Positions 31,955 through 41,990 of a stretch of DNA of 64,000 nt are shown piece after piece. The notes under the pieces were generated by a model. It worked only from the letters and a program-made list of their open reading frames with translations. It searched no databases and was not told where the DNA came from. Numbering within the stretch: the first letter of the stretch is position 1; every line of letters starts with the position of its first letter. The position numbers were made by a program, and so were the translations under genes. This DNA is from Hippasteria phrygiana (lineage: Eukaryota; Echinodermata; Asteroidea; Valvatida; Goniasteridae): NCBI GenBank assembly GCA_037893225.1, contig JAZGUH010000363.1, positions 1,860,001-1,924,000 of the forward strand, in the 5' to 3' direction.

Positions 31955-32724
31955 TTGAATTCTGGAAGAATCACGTCTCCATGAACGTACGAGATATATT
32001 CGCATACAGTTGACAAAATCAGCACAATATCATGCTGCAGATGCTAGTTCATCAGGTTCAGGTGCGATTCTCTGTAATGATTTCCATACGGCCCATAAAC
32101 AGTGGACCGAGACCGAAGCCAGACAGAGCCCAACATGGCAGGAAATAGATTCCATTCATTTTGCAATCCTTTCCCATCTTCCAATAGTTTCTAATTCAGT
32201 GGAATATTTATACAGAGCGAGTCAGCCGCTCATATAGTCGAGGTATGACGGATTTGCAGAAGTTAGCTGTTGACATTTTCGATTCCTGTCTCACCAATTA
32301 TATTCGATTCGAGGTTCAATGGATTCCCAGAAATCAAAACGAAGAGGCTGATCTAGTAAGTTAGACTAATAGATATAGACGATTTGGGAAATTTCACAAG
32401 CACTAGACTACAAACAAATGATTTATGGGGTCCACTCACAGTGGACTGCTTCGTTTTTTCTCAAGACACTCTAATCCAGGGACTTCCGGAGTAGATGCAT
32501 TTGCACAAGATTGGTCGAAAGAAAATTGTCTCCTAGTGTCGACCACGGTCCGTATTAGTGTGCTTCAACATCTCCATGCGTATAAGGAAACAAAAAAGGG
32601 GGGTGGAGCATTGGTTTGCCCATGGTGGCCATTCTCTCCATTCTGGCGGTTGTTTTGGTCGTGTTATAAACCTTGCATACCAGGAATGTTTACAGCAGAT
32701 GGCTTGAATGTATTGGAAAAATGA
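31955..32724 (+). pseudogene. DIRS RNase H and following domain, left arm
   Basis: 32010-32237 reads AADASSSGSGAILC then QSPTWQEIDSIHFAILSHLP, the DASxxGxGA and ExxAIxxxL blocks of DIRS RNase H; WIPRNQNEEADLVS follows in the same region after a stop near 32238. 32425-32724 has RHSNPGTSGVDAFAQDW, then CPWWPFSPFWRL, matching the GVDAF.QDW and P.W....FW blocks typically found after RNase H in DIRS polyproteins. Several stops and frame changes; inactive. Confidence 0.65.
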
Positions 32725-32760
32725 AGAAATAACAAGATATTTGGCCCAGAGTTCCATGCC

Positions 32761-33234
32761 TCAGATCAGATATAACCAATTTGTTTGTTCTCCTTTCTGC
32801 ATTAGATAATTTTCAAACAGATATCCTGGTGTGGTTTTCCGAAGGAATTGGAAGAATTCAAGGCTGGTATTTTTGCCGTTGTCCAGAGCAGGACAACTGG
32901 ATATCTGTTCAAATGTATGCTTTTTCTTTTCATGGCTCGAAGAACACAAACATTCCACTATTGCCTGTGCGTGATTGAGGTAATTACAGTTTACATACTT
33001 GACGTATTTCGTCTGCAACAGCCCTAAAATGGCTTCTCTCTTGTTATTTCCAAGCCTTATCCCGCATACTCGCCTATGGTACAACATACTCTTTCTGCTC
33101 AAGAGTACTGCATAATCCTCCCAACCAAAAAGAACCATTTTCTCTAGATTTTGGTTAAAACCATGGTCCAAAATTCGGGCTTCCCGAAAGTTCTCTAATA
33201 CAACTACGAACAGCTTATGGGCAATTCCACGCAA
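32761..33234 (-). other. 157-codon open frame of unknown origin, left arm
   Basis: Minus-strand frame between the DIRS RNase H and YR pieces; starts MRGIAHKLFVVVLENF and ends KGEQTNWLYLI. No motif recognised. It is kept open in both arms with one amino-acid difference (Tyr versus Phe at residue 52; 50762-51235 on the right), but two near-identical copies say little about selection. It may simply be antisense to lost DIRS sequence. Confidence 0.25.
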
Positions 33235-33997
33235 AAGTGGACAAGTCTAGAAAGTGGAAAATGTATGAAATCTTCCGAATTACAAGCATCACATCATATG
33301 TGGTGTCAAATTTAAGGGGACAAAAAGATATTTCATTTAAGTGGTGTGCCAATGAGACGGAATGTATTTAAGTGTGATTTTAGGTTTAAAAAAAATATAT
33401 AAAAAATTAAAAAAACCACCATTTCTATTTTAGCTAACATCATGGATTTTGGTAGTCATTTTGGCACCTTGTTTTAACATGCAAACCGTGTTATTGAGTT
33501 TTTGTATTTAAGGCAGAGACAGGTTAATATATTACAAGAAAAGAGTTTATGTTGCAGTTCATCAAATTCAGATGTTATGCCGTGTTAAAAAGAAAAACAT
33601 GAAGAGGAAGTAACGTGAGTGACGATACCTCACTGTATGTAATCTCATGTCCCTTTCATCTAAAATACACACTGATTTGATTCAACATGGGTTTTTATAT
33701 CTAGCTGTGGGTCGAGTGAAAGGTAAAACAGTTACTTTTGTGTTGCAAAGTACAGTTTGAGGAGACTTTAACAAAATTGCAAGCAAATTTGTTCATGTCC
33801 TTTTTTTGTAACGTGAATGACCAACAAAACACGTGTTAAAAAAATAAGAAAAAAGGAATGAATAGGTTGAATTTCTTTCCATTTTTGAGTACCCCTTACC
33901 CCAAGGTTGTTGTATGGCTAGTTTGATTCAGCTTGATCAGATACTTTGAAAGCAGTGAGAGGTCGAAGTAGCCTCATGGCATATAAATGTAACGTGA

Positions 33998-34436
33998 GTG
34001 ACGGTGGAATTGCCCTTATGTGTCACTAAAATGTACTCTTATTCGGACATGACGAAATGGTACAACTTAAAGCTCGTCATTTCGAACTTCTACAAAGGCT
34101 CGAGTATATTCATTCCCAGATCAAAAACGGATATTTTCAGAGCAGGAAATACAACATTTTTATTTCCGATACCTGAGATGACTACTCACCAGTTCGATTA
34201 TTACTTGGATATGTCAAATTGTAACGTTGAAATTGGCCAGGATGTTTATCTATTTACGGCTCTGTCGTTTCGCCGTAGTACAACATCATACACGCCAATA
34301 TTGCATAGGCCCCTGACTATACTAGATGCAGGGAATTGTTTCTCGAAGCACTCGAGCAAGTAGGCGTTGAGCACCCAACAACGAGATATGGCCTGCACAG
34401 TATGAGATCCGGCGTTGCATCTCATTTAGCAAATAA
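33998..34436 (+). pseudogene. DIRS tyrosine recombinase, C-terminal half, left arm
   Basis: The first frame (33998-34363) contains IFIPRSKTDIFRAGNTTFLFP, resembling the KTDxFRxGN strand region of DIRS recombinases. After a frame change near 34340 the other frame reads GLHSMRSGVASHLANK ending at a stop (34435-34437), i.e. the HxxR catalytic box. The final catalytic Tyr is not found. Dead. 34441-36100 (left) is noncoding. Confidence 0.55.
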
Positions 34437-34440
34437 GTGA

Positions 34441-36100
34441 GTTTCATAGGAAAGATGTCAATCGGAGCTAGAATGAAAGTATCGGAGATACTCATAAGGA
34501 ATGAAACACTAGTGACTTAAAGACCTACAATTAATGATGTATCGCAGAATTCAGGCATAGTAATTGAACGATTTCATCTGATGCATTTAAGGATATACAT
34601 GTAGTTGCTTTATTAAAATGCCTTACACACGAAGTGTGCTGGAGGTGCGTTGATGACTGATACAGCAGCATGTATAAAGAGTAGGATAACTTATATGATT
34701 CACTTGCTAGTCGAAAAAAAAAATATATATATTTTATATAAATGTTGTGATATGAAAAAGTAGGCCTAATTGGAGGATGGTACGATGTACCGAGATGGAC
34801 GGAACGTCCCGGCCTAAAGGGCATTTTTCCATGGAGGAACTGAGATGTGATGGCGAAGGGGAAGTACGACTGTATGATTCAGTCAAGTCTGATAATAACC
34901 TGTACATGTAAATATACTTTTAAAATTATGATTTTATATAAATGTTGTTATGAGAAAGTAAATGGAGGAACCGAGATGTGATAATGGGGGGGGGGGGGGG
35001 GGTATATATGACATTATTCTCGTAGCAGTGTATAACTCAACGGTTACAGGCGACCGCATCCCATGCTCGGAATAAATTAATGCGATTCAGAAATAATGTG
35101 TTTGCGTTTAATCATTGTGTTGTCTAATAGAAGAAAACTATTTTTCATGCGTATGAGCGAAGCGAAGGAGCATGAAATTACAGTTTTATGGGCAAATGTA
35201 TGCCCACAGTATTTGTATCTAGTAAATTAGCCAATAAAATAACAAAATCATCGATTTTTCCTAACTTAGCGGCAAAGCCTTGACTTTCCATATTTTTTAT
35301 GTGAGTGAGTGCTCATTCAGATGTGACTTTCAAGGTTGCAAGTGAGTGCTGGTCACGTCGGCGCGTGCGCGCCGCGCTGTTCAAAGTGAAAGGTAAGTGC
35401 GTCATTATATAAGTGCGTCATTTTAGCTGCCTGGACGATACATCATTATCCACAACATCAGGTCCACACGCGCGCGAGACGGCAGCCATGTTTGTTTACA
35501 GATTCTGGACAGATCGCAAAGCATCATGGGAGAATTACTCCCGCCAATCACAATGGCGCGAAACACTTCCGAGAATTTTGTCGGAAATTTGACTCGTAGA
35601 GTAAATTTGTTACAATGTATCATTTAAGGAATGTAAACAGGCTAATGGGTTACATGCTATACAATCGCTGCTGTGCACGAAGCTCTGCATAGATAGGCAC
35701 TGTACGCAAAAAAAAGGAAAATTATTAACATTCTGAAAAGAGTGCGCCGCTTTGAAATATTATTCCCAGAAAACACAAAAACATTGTAAAAACATTGTTA
35801 AAATGTTTTTTTTAAATGTTATAATATTTCCAGATTATGTTTTTTGTTACGTTAAAATGTGTGGTTTTAAAAACGGTTGTAACAACATTTTGGAGACGTC
35901 ATGAAAATGTTTTTAAAACATCCTAATTTAACGTTCCTGCAACGTCCCGCCAAAAATTAAAATACATGATTGGAAGCCCCCTATTGTTCCTCTCCCCAAC
36001 GCACATCCTATCCTCGGACTCCTCCACCTCCACCCTCCACTTCCACTTCCACGCATCCCTTTCACTCTGTGTTTCTGTTTCTTTTCCTTCGGCGAAGAAC
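34441..36100. other. non-coding tract with 17-G run and CpG-rich segment, left arm
   Basis: Contains a run of 17 G (34986-35002; 26 C in the mirror copy), a GAGCGAAGCGAAGGAGCATG hairpin-like word at ~35155 and a CpG-rich patch at 35350-35560. In that patch the minus strand has a tiny ATGGCTGCC-starting frame (35489-35418, 23 codons) in a promoter-like setting (ATTGGCGGGAG, GCATCATGGGAG words), but without a splice donor; I do not call a gene. Confidence 0.45.
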
Positions 36101-36172
36101 TGCCCGGATTTGAACCTACAAGCCTGCAAGAGATAGAGAAGTGTTAGTACAGCGCACTTAACCTACGGCCAC
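36101..36172 (-). repeat. tRNA-derived repeat (Ser/Leu-like), left arm
   Basis: On the minus strand GGCCGTAGGTTAAGTGCGC (A-box region, resembling tRNA-Ser/Leu) and GGTTCAAATCC (perfect B box) lie ~45 nt apart, followed by GGGCA. No closed acceptor stem. Probable SINE head. Confidence 0.6.
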
Positions 36173-36289
36173 GACTTTAGTCGTACTTGTAACGTTGTTG
36201 CAACGTTGTATGTACGTTACTGTGTAACATGACGAAACCGCAACCTTCCTGCAACGTTGCGGTAACCCCGTGTGTTAGCTGGGCAGTTA

Positions 36290-36625
36290 GGTGTCATTTA
36301 AAAATTTGTACAACGTTATTAAAATGTTATACAAAAATGTTTCCAATTACTATGAAGTTAAACGTTTTGATAACATTATTTTACGTTATTAAAAAAAAAA
36401 TTAATTAGTACTTTTCAAAAATGTTTCTAAAATGTTATAAAAATGCTGTCTTTCACCGCCACAGTTAGGTGTCATTTAAACAATTGTATAACATTGTTAA
36501 CATGTTATACAATTTTTTTTTTCAGTTACCATGAAGTTAAACGTTTTGATAACATTATTTTATGTTATTTTTACAATGTTTTGACTACATCTTTTCAAAA
36601 ATGTTTTTAAAATGTTATGTGTTTG
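36290..36625. repeat. two ~170-bp tandem copies rich in AACGTT/AACATT, left arm
   Basis: 36290-36445 and 36465-36620 share CAGTTAGGTGTCATTTAAA, GAAGTTAAACGTTTTGATAA and CTTTTCAAAAATGTTT. The surroundings (35760-36300) are rich in ACATTGTAAAA and AACGTTG palindromes. Confidence 0.75.
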
Positions 36626-36691
36626 CTGGGTTATTATTATTAGTCTAATCCTGTTTGGATTACCCTTCGAAAAAGAACTTGTCCTACTTAA

Positions 36692-37347
36692 TTAAAGCTA
36701 CATTATACCCAAACTCCAATAAAGGGGAAACGGAAACTAAGGAATGGTGTGTGTATGTCACAGCTTCAAGCACGTTTATTTGAACTAAATTTTCTAACCG
36801 GATACCAAAGTGGGCAAACCGGTTATTAAAATAACTTTTTCTTAACAACACAAACATTAAAGGAGACACCCATGGCCCCCAGTTACCACAAAGGTGATAC
36901 CCATGACCACCACCACACAACGGCCGTTGCTGAATAATGTGAAACATCACAACCAACACGAAAACTACCTTAAACTTAAGTGACCTCATTAACTTTGAAA
37001 AGGTCATAAACTTACAAAATGTACTTTTGTTTATACCAAATCATAATTACAATAATGGGCCCCCGCTGGAACATGCGGTAGGGTATAGCCCGAGAGGAAC
37101 TGCACGGAGCTATTAATTATCCAATTATAGTGTGTTAATTACCTGCCATTGGTACGTATGGCAGTAGCCCATGTGGCACGTCACGGCGCTGTCATTAAAG
37201 TCCTAAATTTTACATCGTCAAGCGTTATTCGTTTCCAACTTAGAGGTACATGTAAGAAAAAGCCCCAACCCACTGAATTAGCAAAGCCCCTAAAGACAAG
37301 CTTGGGAGTTTGATTTCTATCCCCCACAAAAACTGCCACCCGCGAGG
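36692..37347 (-). repeat. B-type repeat of second Ngaro element, left arm
   Basis: Diverged relative of B1/B2 of the first element: shares TATACCCAAACTCC, CGGATACCAAAG, GTGATACCCATGACCAC and the palindrome CAACGGCCGTTG (36918-36929). No A2 or second B copy follows on the outer side. Confidence 0.75.
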
Positions 37348-37414
37348 AACGCGACCCACAGGAAGAGAAATCAAAAGCCCAACATGCACTGCGGCAACGA
37401 ATCTCACAGCATTG

Positions 37415-37916
37415 CTAACACGCAATTGCACAGGTTTGTTCGGAAGATGAAATTACCTTCAGGAGAGAGGTGAACCCCGTCCCGGGGTATAGGATACAAT
37501 TAGCCCAGCTAAACTGCGGGTGTTCGAGCACCCTGGCCCCACGCCTACGGCACTGGGCTCTTGCCCATCGGTTGGCAGCACGCCGCACCCGCTCCAAAGA
37601 CGGCTGGGAATTGGCGCCGTAGTAAAAAAAAACGCGGAATAATGTTTGACCACACAAGCGTGGCATCTGGGAACTGGTCGCGGCAGTACCCTATCGCCAA
37701 TGCGATTCGTTGTCGGAGCGCGAAAAAATCTAATACGACTAAGTCATTCGTTCCCAAATGCATAATGATAATGGAGGGAGACCCATGCCCCATTTGACTT
37801 AGCAACTGTGGAATTTCATGGAGATGCGCGCCACTTTTTCCTTTCCAGCGAACTTGAACTGGAACCGCAACCTCATGGGTAGCCCATCGCACCAAGGAAT
37901 CCCCTACTATCCACAC
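37415..37916 (-). pseudogene. SGNH hydrolase domain of second Ngaro, left arm
   Basis: Same as 41991-42490 on the right: WIVGDSLVRW (block I Ser), IIIMHLGTNDLV (block III), then a frameshift at a T run before the NRWARAQCRRRG segment. Peptides are identical between arms. Confidence 0.82.
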
Positions 37917-37935
37917 TTCTGGCTGACCTATAAAA

Positions 37936-38817
37936 TCAAAATCCGTTCAAAATCCCCATGAAACTTGGCGTGGGGAAAGGCCTAATATAACCAAGGAATG
38001 CGTCTGAGCGCCAGCGGCCCATGCGTTTAATTTCGTCGACTGGGACCCCCAGCGAATATGCAGTGGAAGCCGCCCCCATGCGAAACGAGTGGGATCGAAA
38101 ATGTCCACCACTGACACCCACTACTACAAGAGCCTTCTTCAACAATGTGTTGAACTGAAACTTAGTGAGAGGTTGCCCATCCCTGTGACGGAACAGGAGG
38201 CCCTGTACATTGGGGCGGACTTGCACAAAGTTCTCCAACGCGCGCACTGGGCAGATGGTGGCATCTACCGACTGGCCAATATGTACTTCTTGTGGGGGAC
38301 CAAGCTGATTATTCTTGCTGTGGCGTTACGACAACATCAACGATTCCGGTTTGGCTGCATGGTTGGGCACCGTGAAGTGGATATCGTCCACTTGTAACGC
38401 ATTTCCTTGCACCCTTGTGCGGGAATGTGCTGCAAACTCGCATACCCGCAAAAAGCCAAAAAATGCTAGTAGCATCGCTGCCTGAAAAAGCTTAACTTCA
38501 AATGCTGATGAACAAATGAGAGGTAAAGCCGCAATAATTTTTGACAGCAAAGGCACCGAAATAGGGGATCTCCTATCCTGCCTGGCGCCTCCCCGCCTGC
38601 AACCTTCCAGCATTTTGGTCACCACAAAAGCGGCTGTTGGGTCCCATTCACCCCAAAGCTTAAAGTGGCAACCTACACCCGCCACGTATGTTACAATGGT
38701 GGACGGGGAGTAGTGCTGCAGGGAAAGCCATGCAATAAACTCACAAATAGACTGTGCCTGAACTGGAGCTGTTATGGGACGTGCATGTGCTTGCAAAAAC
38801 GACAAAACGCTGCCCAT
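37936..38817 (-). pseudogene. tyrosine recombinase of second Ngaro, left arm
   Basis: Two same-frame pieces (38326-38817 and 37936-38247) separated by an in-frame TAA near 38326-38328, as in the right arm. Contains FFGFLRVCEFA, HSFRMGAAS, GRWRSDAF and YIR. The right-arm copy (41090-41971) describes the domain in full. Confidence 0.85.
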
Positions 38818-38884
38818 CCTGAATTGTAAACCTTTTGTGTGTTGTGAGCGAAAGCTAACGATAACAGCCTGCCTATTTCAAGCC

Positions 38885-39349
38885 CTACCATACCTGTGGA
38901 AGGGGCGGCAAGGGAGTCATGACTGGATCTGCTTGTGGGGCCAGTGTAAAGAAACGCTGCATCTGGAAACGAGATAGAGCATCTGCTAGGTCATTGTTAA
39001 CCCCAGGAATGTGGATCGCTTTGAAAATGACATTGTGTTTCAAGCATTCTAAAACCAGCAAACGGATTAAATGCATTGCCCTTGGGCACTTGGAAGACTG
39101 GTTATTAACCATGTGCACAACCGCGACATTATCCGAACGAAACTTAACCTTACGGTTGGCCAAGAGTGGACCCCAGCAAAACATGGCAACAACGATAGGA
39201 AATAGCTCAAGCAATGCCATTGATGGCTGCGTAACAAAAACTGGTGACCAACGGCCCTGAAACCACCTCCCTGCAAAATATGCGCCGAAGCCAATGGAAG
39301 CCGCGGCGTCCGTGAAAAGCTCGAGTGTTTTAGAGCACTCCAAATCCCG
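38885..39349 (-). pseudogene. RNase H fragment of second Ngaro, cut at the palindrome edge
   Basis: From the stop after PLPPLPQVW inward to ECSKTLELFTDAAAS, then homology ends at 39349. The open frame continues ~38 codons into the spacer (to 39463) with unrelated residues, which are antisense to the gag/pol start of the right-hand copy. This is the direct mark of the inversion breakpoint. Confidence 0.9.
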
Positions 39350-40557
39350 GGTTACTGCCCTGGGTGGGCAGTACCACACCACGGTCGCGGCGACTCCACC
39401 TGCAAGAAGCAACCCAATGCCGGCGGCAGCAAACAAAGGAAATGTTCGTGCTCCCAACCCCAATTAATTTGACAGTCTTGTTTAACTGGCTGGAATCGTA
39501 TGACAATGCAATTGACAGCGCCATTTTGCGGGAGGGTTTTTCAGTGGGTTTTTCGTTGGGTTACACTGGCCCTAGGGTTCACCGGGACGCGGAGAATCTT
39601 CGTTCAGCGATATCACAGCCGCAGGTCGTTCTTGACAAGCTTGCGAAAGAAATTCAGGCTGGTCGCATTGTGGGGCCTTTCGCGTCCCGGCCGCTCGAGC
39701 AGCTTCAATGCTCACCCATCGGTTTAGTGCCTAAAAAGGACCCTGGCTCATATCGTTTGATTCAGCATCTTTCCTTCCCACACGGCAGTGCAATTAACGA
39801 TTTTATAGACAGGGAACATTGTAGGGTTAAGTATGCCTCATTTGATGCGGCGGTCCATCTCGTGATGCAATCGGGACAGGGAGCATGGCTTGCAAAGTCT
39901 GACATTCAGTCAGCCTTTCGCCTTTTGCCGGTTTCACCAAGGGATTACGAACGGTTGGGGTTTACCTTCGCAAATCAGTTTTTCTTCGACAAATGCCTTC
40001 CGATGGGGTGCTCAATTTCATGCGCGCTTTTTGAAAAGTTTAGCACTTTCCTGGAGTTCCGGGTACGGCAAAATGCGCAAGTGGGGTACGTAACGCACTA
40101 TCTTGATGATTTTGTATTCATCGCCCCAACGCAACGCACGTGTCAGGATCTCCTGTGTAACTTTACCGCTGCATGTAATGAGCTAGGAGTGCCTATTGCT
40201 TGTGAAAAAACCGAGGGTCCGTCGCAGGTGCTTTCGTACCTTGGTCTCGTAATTGACACGGTGTCATGCCAAGTTAAGGTCCATGACGAGAAAATCAGCA
40301 CAATTACAAGGCAGATTCAGGTGAGGCTTGGGGACCCTAAAGCCACCCTGGTTCAAATTCAATCCCTTATCGGGTCACTTAACTTTGTTGGTAGGGCAGT
40401 TGCGCCTGGGCGGGCTTTTTCAAGGCGACTCATCGCGCTGACAACGGGCCTTAGGCACCCACGACATAGGGTTCGTATCACCAAAGGGGCAAAACTCGAC
40501 TTGCTGATGTGGCTCACGTTCTTGCGGGAATACAATGGGGTGACCCCGTTCCTCCAA
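39350..40557. other. unique spacer of the giant inverted repeat
   Basis: 1,208 bp present once. Holds the presumed gag tail (39361-39470, frame ending in TAA at ~39466) and the reverse transcriptase of the second Ngaro element. A perfect 8-bp stem hairpin (TACTGCCC ... GGGCAGTA, 39353-39373, 5-nt loop) lies 4 bp inside the left edge. The arms share a 4-bp inverted match (CCCG 39346-39349, CGGG 40558-40561) at the break. Confidence 0.92.
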
Positions 40558-41022
40558 CGGGATTGGGAGTGCTCTAAAACACTCGAGCTTTTCACGGACG
40601 CCGCGGCTTCCATTGGCTTCGGCGCATATTTTGCAGGGAGGTGGTTTCAGGGCCGTTGGTCACCAGTTTTTGTTACGCAGCCATCAATGGCATTGCTTGA
40701 GCTATTTCCTATCGTTGTTGCCATGTTTTGCTGGGGTCCACTCTTGGCCAACCGTAAGGTTAAGTTTCGTTCGGATAATGTCGCGGTTGTGCACATGGTT
40801 AATAACCAGTCTTCCAAGTGCCCAAGGGCAATGCATTTAATCCGTTTGCTGGTTTTAGAATGCTTGAAACACAATGTCATTTTCAAAGCGATCCACATTC
40901 CTGGGGTTAACAATGACCTAGCAGATGCTCTATCTCGTTTCCAGATGCAGCGTTTCTTTACACTGGCCCCACAAGCAGATCCAGTCATGACTCCCTTGCC
41001 GCCCCTTCCACAGGTATGGTAG
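39364..41022 (+). CDS. Ngaro reverse transcriptase-RNase H (pol), intact frame
   Basis: 552 codons without a stop, the longest open frame here. Roughly the first 28 residues are probably not native pol: VLPTPINLTVLFNWL (~residues 29-43) is where the conserved sequence starts, so the true start may be an overlap with gag. RT landmarks: KEIQAGRIVGPF, GLVPKKDPGSYRLIQHLSFP, AWLAKSDIQSAFRLLP, CLPMGCSISCALFEKF, YLDD (residues 246-249, 40099-40110), EGPSQVLSYLGL. RNase H: ELFTDAAASIGFGAYF (~residue 407 on), KFRSDNVAVVHMVNNQS, HIPGVNNDLADALSRF; ends PLPQVW. Family DIRS/Ngaro by these blocks and by the YR downstream. It spans the spacer and the start of the right arm. The enzyme frame looks preserved although the element is otherwise damaged. 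Confidence 0.9.
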   Translation: MGSTTPRSRRLHLQEATQCRRQQTKEMFVLPTPINLTVLFNWLESYDNAIDSAILREGFSVGFSLGYTGPRVHRDAENLRSAISQPQVVLDKLAKEIQAGRIVGPFASRPLEQLQCSPIGLVPKKDPGSYRLIQHLSFPHGSAINDFIDREHCRVKYASFDAAVHLVMQSGQGAWLAKSDIQSAFRLLPVSPRDYERLGFTFANQFFFDKCLPMGCSISCALFEKFSTFLEFRVRQNAQVGYVTHYLDDFVFIAPTQRTCQDLLCNFTAACNELGVPIACEKTEGPSQVLSYLGLVIDTVSCQVKVHDEKISTITRQIQVRLGDPKATLVQIQSLIGSLNFVGRAVAPGRAFSRRLIALTTGLRHPRHRVRITKGAKLDLLMWLTFLREYNGVTPFLQRDWECSKTLELFTDAAASIGFGAYFAGRWFQGRWSPVFVTQPSMALLELFPIVVAMFCWGPLLANRKVKFRSDNVAVVHMVNNQSSKCPRAMHLIRLLVLECLKHNVIFKAIHIPGVNNDLADALSRFQMQRFFTLAPQADPVMTPLPPLPQVW

Positions 41023-41089
41023 GGCTTGAAATAGGCAGGCTGTTATCGTTAGCTTTCGCTCACAACACACAAAAGGTTTACAATTCAGG

Positions 41090-41971
41090 ATGGGCAGCGT
41101 TTTGTCGTTTTTGCAAGCACATGCACGTCCCATAACAGCTCCAGTTCAGGCACAGTCTATTTGTGAGTTTATTGCATGGCTTTCCCTGCAGCACTACTCC
41201 CCGTCCACCATTGTAACATACGTGGCGGGTGTAGGTTGCCACTTTAAGCTTTGGGGTGAATGGGACCCAACAGCCGCTTTTGTGGTGACCAAAATGCTGG
41301 AAGGTTGCAGGCGGGGAGGCGCCAGGCAGGATAGGAGATCCCCTATTTCGGTGCCTTTGCTGTCAAAAATTATTGCGGCTTTACCTCTCATTTGTTCATC
41401 AGCATTTGAAGTTAAGCTTTTTCAGGCAGCGATGCTACTAGCATTTTTTGGCTTTTTGCGGGTATGCGAGTTTGCAGCACATTCCCGCACAAGGGTGCAA
41501 GGAAATGCGTTACAAGTGGACGATATCCACTTCACGGTGCCCAACCATGCAGCCAAACCGGAATCGTTGATGTTGTCGTAACGCCACAGCAAGAATAATC
41601 AGCTTGGTCCCCCACAAGAAGTACATATTGGCCAGTCGGTAGATGCCACCATCTGCCCAGTGCGCGCGTTGGAGAACTTTGTGCAAGTCCGCCCCAATGT
41701 ACAGGGCCTCCTGTTCCGTCACAGGGATGGGCAACCTCTCACTAAGTTTCAGTTCAACACATTGTTGAAGAAGGCTCTTGTAGTAGTGGGTGTCAGTGGT
41801 GGACATTTTCGATCCCACTCGTTTCGCATGGGGGCGGCTTCCACTGCATATTCGCTGGGGGTCCCAGTCGACGAAATTAAACGCATGGGCCGCTGGCGCT
41901 CAGACGCATTCCTTGGTTATATTAGGCCTTTCCCCACGCCAAGTTTCATGGGGATTTTGAACGGATTTTGA
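41090..41971 (+). pseudogene. tyrosine recombinase of second Ngaro (one nonsense codon)
   Basis: A single frame of ~294 codons with one TAA at 41579-41581. N-terminal helical part: SICEFIAWLSLQHYSPSTIV (core-binding domain). Catalytic part: FFGFLRVCEFA carries the first Arg; HSFRMGAAS is the HxxR box; GRWRSDAF the second His/Trp position; the Tyr is in YIR near 41925. Enzymes of this kind are thought to insert the circular cDNA of Ngaro/DIRS elements, replacing a DDE integrase. Apart from the stop, all catalytic residues are present, so inactivation is recent. YR follows RNase H with a 67-bp gap. Confidence 0.88.
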
Positions 41972-41990
41972 TTTTATAGGTCAGCCAGAA

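Larger units (their letters stand above)
31500..34440 (+). mobile_element. DIRS-type retroelement remnant, left arm
   Basis: Degenerate plus-strand pieces in DIRS order: gag zinc-knuckle-like end (31558-31600), RNase H (~31955-32400), post-RNase H domain (32425-32724), tyrosine recombinase C-terminal half (33998-34436). No reverse transcriptase can be found between gag and RNase H, so that part has been deleted. No terminal repeats recognised. Confidence 0.6.
19938..39349 (+). repeat. left arm of giant inverted repeat
   Basis: Every feature here recurs in reverse complement at 40558-64000. Paired coordinates sum to 79907 from the centre out to about 35,000, 79912 at 33,407, about 83,996 beyond 33,406 (after the right-arm insertion), and 83,938 at the window end (19938 pairs with 64000). 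The inner edge is sharp: identity stops after CCCG at 39346-39349. The outer edge lies at or beyond 19938. Confidence 0.95.
36692..39349 (-). mobile_element. 3' part of second Ngaro element, left arm
   Basis: Minus-strand RNase H (partial), YR, SGNH and a B-type repeat, mirroring 40558-43215. The element stops abruptly at the inner edge of the arm: RT and gag are not in this arm. Confidence 0.9.

Noticed and set aside
35418..35489. Short ATG frame in CpG-rich DNA as a host first exon
   Set aside because: Only 23 codons, ends in a stop, no splice donor; kept only as a note.
36101..36172. Functional tRNA gene
   Set aside because: A- and B-box-like words are present but the acceptor stem does not pair; more likely a SINE head.
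39364..39447. First ~28 residues of the 552-codon frame as genuine pol N-terminus
   Set aside because: They overlap a different frame that looks like a gag tail and lie next to the palindrome breakpoint; conserved RT sequence begins around residue 29.
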